In this document: piece by piece, positions 1 to 11,200 of the stretch | How positions within the stretch are numbered: the stretch's first letter is position 1 | Layout: each line of letters starts with the position of its first letter | Assembly (NCBI GenBank): GCA_003952965.2 | Contig: CM025850.1 | Coordinates: 36,799,165-36,863,164, forward strand | From: Morella rubra | Taxonomy: Eukaryota; Streptophyta; Magnoliopsida; Fagales; Myricaceae | Length of the DNA stretch: 64,000 bases | Direction of reading: 5' to 3' | The notes under the pieces: generated by a model | What the model saw: only the letters and a program-made list of their open reading frames with translations | What the model was told of the DNA's origin: nothing | Database searches by the model: none | Translations under genes and position numbers: made by a program

Positions 1-1017
1 CTGCGGAAATCTTCACCTGTTACAGGGCGCCCAATGTAGGGCAGCAGATTCGCTGGCCAATCAATGATTTTACTTCCATCCACTTCACTGTCATGCTGAG
101 AGGATCAGAAGGGAGTTTGTATCGATGTGGTAGGTAGTCGCGACTACCAGACGGTCTCCTGTGCAGGCTGATGCTTTTGCTGGCAAAAGAGATTGTCTAC
201 GGTGTTGGTTCTCGCCTGCTCAAATGGGTGAATAAGAACAAGACCTTGCTGTTTTTATTTCTCTGATGTGCTAAAACGGACTAGTAGAAGTCGGAACATT
301 CCAATTTCAGTATAAGAACTGCTTCTCCTGATCAGAGTGCATATGATTGCTCACACTCATTTGAAATGCTACATAGTAATCCCACAAGTCTAGTCTATTT
401 ATCTCTTTCTTCAATTTTTTCACAAACTCTCGTATCCAAAAATTTTAACCAATCTCAAAATTTTGACTTACAAATGCGACAAATTAGCAATTTACAGCAT
501 ACCATCTGCACTTGCCTCGCCAGTTTTCCTCCAAAACTCAATAAACTGGACCCAGAAACAAATTTTGCAAAGGAAAAGCGTTCGTTTTGGTGATAGAATC
601 CTTTGTGATAATACTTGGTGAGCTGGTACACAGCCACATGCTAGGCGTAGAACTAATGAGAAAATATAGCAATTTCCATCCCGTTGATTCCCAAATCAAC
701 TTCAAGATTTATGTTCCCCACATTCTTGAGTTACAAACGAAAAATTAAGCTATCAATTTACAATTTGACCATCAGATATCCGTGATGCTTGCACTAGAAG
801 GGGCACATGGTAATACTACAGCAACAATTAGAATTAGTAATTCGTTTCTCCACCTTAAAAAGCAGAAATACATGTAACATCGCACAAACCACTTCAAGGG
901 TCGAGGATTTGTTTTCGCCACTACAAGCTGATTGAGCAACAAGACAAATAACAATAATGACTCGTCTACCTCGACAGCCAACAAAGGAGAACATGGGAAA
1001 AAGAGGCGTTAAGCTCC
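1..1017. other. SKIP downstream region, no assignable gene
   Basis: This stretch lies 3' of the SKIP stop codon. The part nearest SKIP should be its 3' UTR. I see no convincing gene. On the minus strand an open frame runs off the left edge from a possible splice acceptor at 96-97 (first base 95), so the end of a neighbouring gene may start here, but the frame is only about 31 codons and I do not recognise the peptide. Confidence 0.4.
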
Positions 1018-2835
1018 TTACCGCCCTCTTTCAAACCCAATTCGAGTTCTACCAGAACCTCCTCCTTCATAGCCATCTCGCATTGATGAACCAGCACTTG
1101 CTTTCATTGTCCCTCCAGTACCAACTTTGTCGAGGGCTTTCTTACCCTTCTTCACCTCTGTCAAGAACTGATCCAGTCCAAATGGATCAGCCTCTTCAGC
1201 CACCTTCTCAAACTCAAGTGGCCCATCTCTTGGAGCAGCCTTTTCCGCAGCTCCCGAAAAGCCCTTGTCAGGTTTGAAGCGATCAGTCTTCATGATATTC
1301 TCCAACTGCTCATCTGCACCTCCATACATCTCAGCATCAACATCTTTCTTTGGCCTGTATAGGGTTGACAGTGTTGGCTGAGCAGTAAACAAGCCCTTGT
1401 CATACACATTATATTGATCATCGGTGGCAAATCCAGAGTCCATTCCTTTCTCCTGGTTGAACAGTCTTTGGTCATACATGACCTCTCCTCCTCTTCCTGC
1501 TCCAGTTGAAGCCATGCCAAGAGCAACCTTCTCACTGATATCGCGATCTCTATCTCTAGTGATCTTGCTCTTCTTTCCCATTGCAGCATCCTTTGCCTCC
1601 AACCTTCTCTCCCTCTCCCTCTCCCGGCGTCGCTCCTCCCGAATTTTCTCGCGGCGCTGCCTTTCTTCCCTTTCCTCCCTAGTTTCCTTGGGGAAATCCT
1701 TCTCTTTGTCCCTCGTATGTTCATAATCACCTCTCATATCAGAACTATCGATGGCAACCTTCTCAGAGGGGATTGGGACGGCAGCTGGAGGTGCCACACC
1801 AGTCCTCTCAGAGCGTGCCTTTTGAGCTAATGCCCTCAATTCCTGTTCTTTTCTTTCCTTCTCTTTCATCATCATCTCCTTTTGAACCTTTGACCTCATG
1901 GCTACAGCTTCTCGAGCCTTCTGCTCTGCAACATAGAGTGCTTCTGAGAGCTTTGCAAAATTATCATTGATCTGAACATCTTGAAGGCCTCTACCATCAG
2001 CTGCGAGCCGCTTATCAAGAGGGATTGTGTATCCTTTTGGGTTCTTCCAATTGGAAATACAAGGTGGGATCTTCCAATCTTGTTGATCCTTCACAGTCAC
2101 AGGCCGTGGAGGAGAATGCATGACTGGCACAGGTGGGGACCCAGAAGCCTTTGGGACACGCTTATGCTTGAACTTGGGAGGCTCAAGTGGATCCACAGGC
2201 ATTTGCATCATGCTGATTATCCTCTCCTTAGCACCTGAGTTGAAGGCTGCCGATTGCTGTGACGGCTTATACTTGATAAACTTTGTTTCAGAAGAGTGTT
2301 TTGGTACATTTTTTGGCTGTGCTGCACTCAATCTCACATTCACTATCTTTTCAAGCGCAGCTTTTGTCTCTTGTGTTGTCTCCTCAATCTCTTTTTGGAT
2401 CTCGTCATCAACTACTTGCTCTTCACTGTCATTTTTCAGAACCTTTGGTATGAGATCTTTATGCTGGGAGTAAACAATCTTCTTTGCATTCTCATTCAGC
2501 TTCACAATTGCATCATACGCGACATTGCCATGGGCATCAACAGTTACGGGAAGAATCTTTGTTCCGAGCTTCAATGATCTATCCCGACCCATGTCAAGAG
2601 GGTACTGAGCTACGAGAATCTCTGGAAACGCACCTCCATCCCCAAAATCCTCCAACTTTCGAGGAACAAAACCTGCACGCTTCAGGTAAGGAGGCACAGG
2701 ATTGTGCTTGATAACAGAGGATTTTTCAGCCTCGGCAGAACTGAATCTCTGCTTGAACCATGGATCATTTGAGTGATCATAATAGGTAGTTGTGGTTGAT
2801 TTAGCAGGCGGAAGAAGGTCCTTCAAAGCCGCCAT
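1018..2835 (-). CDS. SKIP: SKIP, SNW-domain splicing and transcription cofactor
   Basis: Encodes a 605-residue nuclear SNW/SKI-interacting protein, a spliceosome component that in plants also acts with the Paf1 complex in transcription, clock control and stress responses. The diagnostic core SNWKNPKGYTIPLDKR is at residues 261-276, inside the conserved SNW domain (about 174-335). It is preceded by the conserved N-terminal stretch with PVPPYLKRAGFVPR (47-60) and followed by a long charged Lys/Glu/Arg coiled-coil region. The coding region is a single exon. The frame is open 13 codons further upstream, but the start MAALKDLLPP matches the family N-terminus, so I use the ATG at 2833-2835. Length agrees with plant SKIP (about 600 residues). 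The 5' leader probably holds an intron between about 2840 and 3400. The telo-box and Site II motifs upstream suit a constitutive gene. Confidence 0.95.
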   Translation of the reverse strand: MAALKDLLPPAKSTTTTYYDHSNDPWFKQRFSSAEAEKSSVIKHNPVPPYLKRAGFVPRKLEDFGDGGAFPEILVAQYPLDMGRDRSLKLGTKILPVTVDAHGNVAYDAIVKLNENAKKIVYSQHKDLIPKVLKNDSEEQVVDDEIQKEIEETTQETKAALEKIVNVRLSAAQPKNVPKHSSETKFIKYKPSQQSAAFNSGAKERIISMMQMPVDPLEPPKFKHKRVPKASGSPPVPVMHSPPRPVTVKDQQDWKIPPCISNWKNPKGYTIPLDKRLAADGRGLQDVQINDNFAKLSEALYVAEQKAREAVAMRSKVQKEMMMKEKERKEQELRALAQKARSERTGVAPPAAVPIPSEKVAIDSSDMRGDYEHTRDKEKDFPKETREEREERQRREKIREERRRERERERRLEAKDAAMGKKSKITRDRDRDISEKVALGMASTGAGRGGEVMYDQRLFNQEKGMDSGFATDDQYNVYDKGLFTAQPTLSTLYRPKKDVDAEMYGGADEQLENIMKTDRFKPDKGFSGAAEKAAPRDGPLEFEKVAEEADPFGLDQFLTEVKKGKKALDKVGTGGTMKASAGSSMRDGYEGGGSGRTRIGFERGR

Positions 2836-3333
2836 GGTAATTAATATGTTAATCAAAACCCAATTGAGCCTCAAACCTCAGGACCTATAAAATAAACAAA
2901 TAACATAATAGAAAATCCATTAGTTCACAGATGCAACAAGATACAAGATTCAAATACTTGTTAAAAGAATAAGCATTATCTTCCTTGTAAAAAAACTGTA
3001 ACCTACAAACATACGTAGGTGGGTGTGTAGAGAGAGAGAGAGTGAGTATTAGGCACGGCCGGAATGATTTTCTTTGCTTTTGGTTTCCAGAAACTGCTTT
3101 GCCTTCTAAAGCAAAAATAGAGAACGAACAAGTTAAACCAATAATTCATTTTCTTTTCTTTTCTTTTCCTACTAATCCTAAGAAACAAAACAGAGCATGA
3201 CCATCACAAATTTCCTATTCATGAAACAAGAAAAAATGCCAAATTAATTTTCAAAGATAAAACTAAATACCTTAAGCTCATCAATGTTATCAAACAGAGG
3301 TGAGTATAGGCAGGATAGGGAAGAAACTAGTGG

Positions 3334-3346
3334 AACCCTAACCCTA
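3334..3346 (-). promoter_or_regulatory. Double telo-box in the SKIP leader
   Basis: The motif AACCCTAACCCTA on the plus strand (two telomere-type repeats) lies about 500 bases upstream of the SKIP start codon. In plants, telo-boxes next to Site II motifs are known in promoters and leaders of translation and growth-related genes. Site II motifs (TGGGCT, TGGGCC) lie near 3543 and 3560. The motif match is seen directly; its role is inferred. Confidence 0.5.
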
Positions 3347-3599
3347 GATCCAAAAAACAGATGCGCTGGGAAGGAAATATCATTTGCGCAGATAATCAAG
3401 TAATAACTCGAACCTTTAAAAGCGCGACGCCCAGGGCTCGATCGTCCTCTTCGAAAGGCTTCGCAAGCCAATCAGATATCGGCGTATATATAAAAGAGTC
3501 GGCCCCCGAAAAAAAAAAAGGTCAAAAAAGGCGGTCAGAAAATGGGCTGGACGTGATTTTGGGCCCGACTCTCTTTTATCGTCCATTCGGGGGAAAACA

Positions 3600-4530
3600 G
3601 GCGTTTAGGACGGGTTCGTTTTGCAAAATATTATAAAATACAATGAATAAAACAAATTCAAACAACTAACGTTCAAAACATCAAAAAAAAAAATCATAAG
3701 CAGATATTAATACATTTAACACATATTTCAATAAATTTTTACACAAATTTTAATACTTTTTTAAAAAAAATTATAACATATTTTCTCTCTTCATATTTTT
3801 TCACTAAATTTTAATATTTTTTTATTAAAAAATTACATCAAATCATCTCTCTTTACTTTTTTTTTTTACAAACTCCAATAAAAATTATATCTTTAAAATT
3901 TTTTACTAATTTTTACACAAAAATCTATAAAACTTCAATTTACATAAATATTCACAATTCTATCAAAAATCCTAAAATGTTACAATTTTTTTATAAAATA
4001 AACATCCACCTGACAAATTTTGGATGTTCTTCCCTATTTATGGTCCTAATTAATTAACGACCATAACCCCAACTATTCTTAACTCAAAGGACACAACTCC
4101 ATTTGGATGTGACATATTTGAGAATTGAGATCCTCTGTAATTTGTTACTCAAATTGTATGTTGTAATTTAAAGATAAATAAACATAACAAGTGGACCTCA
4201 TTGTAGAGTTTATGTTATTCAAAACTTTTTATGAGTAGATGTGAGTAGTATTAAATAGTGAAAGATCCACATGTTGTGTCTCTTTATTCGGATTATGATC
4301 ATCTACAATTTCTAATTGCATTATGTAATTTAATGAGAGATAGATATAATATATGAATCATACACTATTTAATATTGTCCCGTAAAATTTCTAACAGCAT
4401 AGACCCTATAATGAAACCTATATGTCCTATTTATATCTCTTTTAATTGTATATATAATTCGATACAAAATTACAAAAAAATCTTGCTCAATTAAATTTAG
4501 ATCCTATTTTGTTTGTAAAAAATTTCTGTG
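3600..4530. other. AT-rich intergenic DNA
   Basis: This is a gene-free, very AT-rich spacer between the divergent SKIP and STT3A genes. Short phrases such as AAATCATCTCTCTTT resemble the inside of the Tourist-like MITEs found at the right end of the window, so decayed MITE copies are likely, but no clean ends or target duplications are visible. Confidence 0.4.
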
Positions 4531-4625
4531 GGAGCTTTAGCTCGATGGTTAGCTATTCGTTCTTTATCCCCCATGTGAAAGGTTCCAAATACGGTAAAGG
4601 AGAAGTAACAAGAAGAAAAAAAAAT
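4530..4625 (+). mobile_element. tRNA-like SINE fragment
   Basis: A box A-like motif (TAGCTCGATGGTTAG, 4539-4553) and a box B-like motif (GGTTCCAAATAC, 4581-4592) are spaced as in an RNA polymerase III internal promoter and followed by an A-rich tail near 4616-4625. This is the layout of a tRNA-derived SINE head. No target duplication was found and cloverleaf pairing is poor, so a functional tRNA gene is unlikely. Confidence 0.4.
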
Positions 4626-5291
4626 CATAAAGTAAATAAAAAAGGTGGCTGATATTACTTTAAAAATTTATATCAACCAATTAAGACTTATATTTATAAT
4701 ATCTTTTCAAGAGATAAAAACATATCAGTGTTTGTCTCGAGATTTTATTGCTTTCTTAGTAATAAAACACAAGTACCTATTAATTCAAGCCTCAAATGCT
4801 CAACTAACATCCCCTGTTTACTGGAATAAATATGAATTAATTGGCGTCACCAAGATATTATCCCCCATATTATATGGACCAAGTTTATGATATTCGTCGA
4901 AAAAAACAAAAAGGGAAAGGTCCGAAATCCAATTTGTCCAAAGAACTCAGAATCACAAAAGTCACTCCAATAAGATCACACCACGTTGAAAACCACGCAT
5001 CTATAACCAATGATGAGGCGCCCCCCAGGAGCCAATAAGGTTCTGCCACGAAAAATAACAGGGTATCCTTGTCATTTCGATACGGATATGAAGACCCATC
5101 ATTGTCATTTAGCACAAAGGGGCAGTTTTGTAGTTCTCAGTAAATCAACCTCCCTGCTACAAAGTCTTTCTCAGTCGCTCTTCTCTTCCAGCGACCTACA
5201 GAACCCCCTCTCCCCGCTTCCCACTTTGCCCCCTCACCATCTCTGTCACTCTCGAAGTCTCGCGCTACCTCAGAGCTCGAGTTGGCCGTCA

Positions 5292-8200
5292 ATGGCGGAC
5301 TCGGAGACCTCCAAAGGAACTACCTTGAGGCACGCCTTCGGAAATGTTCTCTCCCTCTTCATCCTCCTCCTGATCGGCGTTCTCGCCTTCTCGATCCGAC
5401 TGTTCTCTGTAAACCCTCTGATCCTTAACCCTCGTCACTTTTCTTCTAGATCCAAACGTTATACTGTACTTTCTTTTATCATTTTCTTTCTCGCTTGGCT
5501 GCTGTGTCCATGACTGAGAAGGAAGTGAAAACTGAATTCACCGTCCCTCACACATAATTTATGTTGTATACTATTCTTCAAGCTCAGAAAAAGGAAACTT
5601 CTCTTCGAACTCAAAAATTTTATGTAGTTCTGCTGGTAATGAATTATTTCACAACGTGAATTATTGTTTAGTAAATGCTTTATGCCATTTAGCCATTGCA
5701 CCTGTACAGCTTATCGAAGCCAAATAGGTTGCATTACTGAGGTCTGACTAACGAAAACTTAGGATATTGAATGAGCATCTCAATTGTATTCTTACATTTT
5801 CTCTACGAGAAAACGGGGGCATTGCTGTGTTTCTCCTGAATTCCGCTTTATGCTTATGGGTAGTGCTCGCTGTAACGTTTTTCTGCTGAATAATCTGCAG
5901 GTTATAAAGTACGAGAGTGTTATTCATGAGTTCGACCCTTATTTCAATTATCGAGTCACTCAGGTTTGTTTTCCTTGAAGTGAAACCTTTATTGTTAATA
6001 TTTTGGAGGTGTTATTTCTCTCTGTTTGCACCTTGAAGTGATATTGTAAGCTAACTGTTAAGGAATTGCTGTTTGATTACTTCAAAACTGTTAACTATTA
6101 TGTTGAACTTCATTTCCCAAGTCCTGCAGTGCTTATGTCAACACTTTCATTGTTTTGTAATAATGCAAAGGCATGTAGAGGATGACGACTTTGTTTTTTG
6201 GTTTCAGTTCTTGATAAAGAATGGAATATATGATTTCTGGAACTGGTTTGACGATCGGACCTGGTAATTTCCCGCATAGTAGATGGATTCTTTATTTGTC
6301 AAAAAAAGGAAAAAGGAAAAGGAAAAAGGAAAAAGAAAAAGAAAAGAAGAAAAAATACTGTTCTTACCTAACCAGTCTAAAGTGACTTTGCTTTTTTCTT
6401 CTTTTTTTCTCAAGGTATCCTCTCGGTCGTGTTATTGGTGGAACTGTTTACCCTGGATTGACATTAACCGCAGGAACCCTATGGAAGTGGGTATTTGGAA
6501 GTATAATAAGGAATTAAATACAATTGATTTTGTTCCTCTATTTTGGTTCTGGATATGGTGTATTCTCTTGTAGCTAAATAGGAGTGCTATGTTGCTAATA
6601 GGTTGAGAAATAACTCTGTGATCACAGGATATTAAATTCTTTAAACATTCCTTTGTCTGTGGAAACTGTTTGTGTGTTTACTGCACCTATATTCTCGGCC
6701 TTTGCATCATGGGCTACTTACCTTCTGACTAAGGTGTGTATTCTGACAAAATTGAAGTCCTTAAATTATGAGATTTATCCCCAGCTTTGTTACAATTAGA
6801 TTACCTGTCTCTACAGGAAGTTAAGGGTGCTGGTGCTGGACTGACAGCGGCAGTTCTTTTGGCCATGGTAAATTATACGATGGATATTCATAACTTTGCG
6901 ATTTTTAAGTTTTTGCAGTTGAAATTTGTAATTCTGGTACAACAACAAAACAAAGCCATCTCTGGATTATATTACGTGTACCTGTCTTTCAATTAAGATA
7001 TCTTAATCTGCATGTCTCTTTCTTTTCTCTATTCAATATTCCAATCTCAGTCTGGAAGGGGGACATACTACCTCTGCGAAAAGAAAAGAAAAAAAAACAA
7101 GGAAGGGTCACCAAACGAACAAAATAGGAACGGTTGTACATTAACGTGTGTCCACAGGCCTTGGGTCAAGTGGTAAGGAGCTAGAGTGAGTTGCAGTTGG
7201 GATGGATTTTGTTCAGAGCTTACCATTATGGGCAAAACATGTACCATTGGTGATGTGTACGCTTAAGTGAGTACATGCTGTTTGTTCAATTCTGAGCCCA
7301 AATGAATAATAGTACTGTTCTCAGGAAAGTTACTTTTCTACCAGTCTCTGAAGCTTCTTTGTTGATTTTTTTTCATATGTTCTGTAAACGTTAGTCTCAT
7401 AAATCGAAGTATCTCTTGAATGTGCAGAATGATTGTTATTTATGGCTCATAGTTCTTTGCAGCACATGATATGAACCAGCACATCATCTTTGTTGTTCTC
7501 TTTTGTATCTTAATTTTCAGGTTCCATCATATATATCCCGATCTGTTGCTGGCAGCTATGACAATGAAGCTGTAGCTATATTTGCTTTGATCTTCACTTT
7601 TTTCCTTTATATAAAGGTTAGATTTTGTTAATTCAAGTATGTTGTCTTAAATTTCTGTTATGTGGTTTTTACTTGTAGAGAAGGTTTTTGATTAACACAA
7701 AAAAAGTTTGTTCAAGAGGTAGTTTAAGAAATCGTAAAATGTAGTTTGCTGATGAGCTTTTCCCCTTTGATATGTAGTCAGAGTTTTTACCTGAGCTATC
7801 GTCTTATCTACTTGATCATTATCTTACTGCAATTGTCTTTGCAGACACTGAATACCGGATCCCTCTTCTATGCCACTTTAAATGCCATAGCTTATTTTTA
7901 CATGGTAAGGCTTGCATGCTAATTCGGTTTAGCTTCTTATATATGTTCGCCATGGTTATGCTTGTTTGCGAAATTTCTTCCAGGTTTGCTCTTGGGGAGG
8001 GTACACCTTTATCATTAACCTTATTCCGATGCATGTTCTTCTGTGTATTGTGACTGGCCGCTATTCTCCTCGACTCTACATTGCCTATGCTCCTCTTGTA
8101 AGTATCTCTTTTAATCGTGAGACTTAGTATTATATGCAAGAACAAACTAAAGTTGCATTGATATAGCAAGATTGCGGAACTCATGCTAACATAGATCATA

Positions 8201-11200
8201 GAATAGTGTAATTACTTATATCACTCTTAGTGGTCACGATCTTTCCCTGCGATTTTCTTGACTGGAAAAAGCGGTCATGTCACTGGAAGATTTTTGTCTT
8301 ATTCACAAATGAAATCTCTTGGTTCTCATCAAATAATGGCTTTTCACATGCAGGTTGTCCTGGGAACATTGTTAGCTGCCTTAGTGCCTGTTGTTGGCTT
8401 CAATGCAGTCATGACATCAGAACATTTTGCGTCGTTTCTGGTGAGTTTTCCTTTCCTGACTGATAATCAGCTCCGATTTTGTTTTTTTTTTCTTTTGTCT
8501 TTTCCTAAAAGGTATTACTATTGTGGTTTTACATTTCTAAGGGTTTTTGCTTGCCTTATCCATTGGTTCTTGCTAGAAAACTGCACGCTATACTATTATA
8601 TGCACCATTGAGACCACATATCTGGGAAATGTAAAACGTTCCCCTCCTATAAAATTTCATAAAGTAGGACAAGACTCATAAGAACTTGATAAATAATCAA
8701 ATTTCATCAACACTTTAAAGCAAACTCCACAATATAAAACTTAGTAATGACATAAACATAATAACCAAAATAAAACTCTATTGCTTAGGTTAGCCTTCAA
8801 GTCTGCAAAATCTCAAAACTGTTGTTCAGATACCATTTGTAATGTTTCAAGGAGTGCTAGTCACATATGAGCTTTAATTCCAAAAACTGAAGGTTCATGA
8901 CAATTAATGATTGAAGAGACATAAGGCAAGTAAAAAGACTTAATTACCTCCACTTTCAGATGTAGGATGTTCCTCTATGCCACTCTTAAGTGTTACAACT
9001 TCTGCGATGATGCTTTGGAGATCATGGAACTAGGAGATGTCTCACAGACATGAAAAAGATTCACGCGGAGTAAGAGAACATGAACTAGGAAGCGTTTGAG
9101 AGATGCCACATAGAGATTTGACTCAAATAGCTAGATGATATTGATTTAATGCCGTCCATGTGCTATTATTGTATGCTGTGGCCTTTTTTTCTTTCACTGC
9201 TTGATTCCTTCTTGTTAATTATTAATGCAGGTTTTTATTATTATCCATGTGGTGGCTCTTGTGTATTATATCAAAGGGGTTCTCTCCCCAAAAATGTTCA
9301 AAGTGGCCGTTACCTTTGTTGTATCTATTGGCCTGTAAGCTTCCATTATTCAGTTTCATCACTAAATTCATGAACTGAGTGAACACAAATCTGACCTGCA
9401 TTCCTTAATCATTATTTATTCTCCAGGGTAGTGTGTTTTGCTGTGCTAGCTGTCCTTATTGCATTGGTGGCTTCTAGTCCGACAATGGGATGGAGCGGTC
9501 GAAGTTTGAGTCTGCTTGATCCGTTAGTTCCTAGTTCACACTTAACATGTGTTATTTCTTTCCTAGTTCACACTTAACATGTGTTATTTCTTTCCTAGTT
9601 CACACTTAACATGTCTTATTTCTTTCCTAGTTCACACTTAACATGTCTTATTTCTTTCGTAAGTCAAGTATTTCTGCAATTTTTATCTCATATATAGCCA
9701 TAATTTAGCATGCGACTTTGTTTTCAATTTTATTTTTGCTGCGTTTTGACAGAACATATGCAAGCAAGTACATACCTATTATCGCTAGTGTCAGTGAGCA
9801 TCAACCTCCTACTTGGCCTTCTTATTTTATGGACATCAATGTCCTGGCATTTTTGGTTCCTGCTGGCATTATTGTAAGTTTGTATATGCAACAGAAATTT
9901 GCCTTGTGTTACATATTCTTTTTATGAAAGCTGTAACATCTTTTTTTTTTATAAGTAAAAAGCTGTAACATATTCTGTTGATTTTGATAGGCGTGTTTCT
10001 CACCACTGTCTGATGCAAGCTCCTTTGTGGTCCTTTATATTGTCTTATCAGTTTATTTCTCTGGAGTTATGGTGAGATAGTATTGGAATGGTCGATATCT
10101 TTTTTCCTTTCTTCTTTCTAGTTTTTTTTTTTTCCAGTGTATCAACATTGTTTTGGCTTTTATTACAGGTGCGGCTTATGCTTGTACTTGCTCCAGCAGC
10201 ATGCATCATGTCTGGGATTGCTCTTTCAGCAGCTTTTGAAGTTTTGACACGATCGATCAAATTTCAGTTACCTGGAGTAGTGGGAGATTCCCAGCTTGAT
10301 GTAAGCTTGCTTTTCTTGCACTGTACTGCCCCTTTGTATCTTCTGGCCCACTGATTAAGCTTAATCAGGAATAAAATCCATTTTCTGTCTCTGACCATTA
10401 AGGCAGGGGATACTAGTTCCAATAGTGTTGTAGCTCAGAATGATGTGGCAAAGACTGGCAAAAGTGAAGATACAGTGAAGGAACGACCTTCAAAAAAGAA
10501 TAGGAAGAAGGAAAAGGAGAATGTGGAAAAGCCTTCTGTTAAGTCCCAAATTAAGAAGAGGCTGCTGGTTTTACCTTTGGAAGCATCTGTCATTGCTGTC
10601 CTCTTGCTTGTGTTGCTGGGTGCCTTCTACGTGGTATAGGAATTGTCCTCTTTTGCAATTAGATGTCAACTGTTCTTGGATTGAATAATTCTGAAGCTTT
10701 GAACCTTACTTAGATGTTACTATGTTACTAATACAAAAAGTAGATGATAATTTTTTTTTTTAACTTATCAGAAAAAAAAAAGTAGATGATAAATTGTTTG
10801 AGTTTCCGCCAGATATCTATGTATGAATACTAGTATCCATCAGAAAGATTTTATAGTTTAATGAAATTCAGAATTAATTGAAAAATATCTATTACTAATG
10901 TCTTTTTTTAAAAAAAGATTAGCTCTTTTACTAGGAGACCTGCTTCTATTCTTCATACTCCCCTTCTTCTTGCATTAACTCTTTTTCTTGATAAGAGAAG
11001 GCCTCTCATTTTGAATACTATTTGTTCTTCTTTTTTTTAAGGTTCACTGTGTCTGGGCAGCGGCGGAAGCTTATTCAGCTCCTTCTATTGTCCTCACATC
11101 TCATTCACATGATGGCCTCCATGTTTTTGATGATTTTCGAGAGGCTTACGCATGGTTGAGCCACAACACTGAGGTGGATGATAAAGTGAGTTTTGCTTCA

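Noticed and set aside
1..247. Minus-strand frames reading SKIIDWPANLLPYIGRPVTG (1-95) and QGLVLIHPFEQARTNTVDNL (about 152-247)
   Set aside because: They look somewhat protein-like and each has a possible splice acceptor, but the only donor between them would leave a 52-base intron and a frame that does not join. Not enough to call a gene; sequence left of the window would decide.
957..2711. Plus-strand and alternative minus-strand frames across the SKIP gene
   Set aside because: Shadows of the long SKIP frame; their composition follows its codon bias.
9530..9657. Possible CRISPR-like array
   Set aside because: The units are adjacent with no spacers, in a plant intron; a simple minisatellite.
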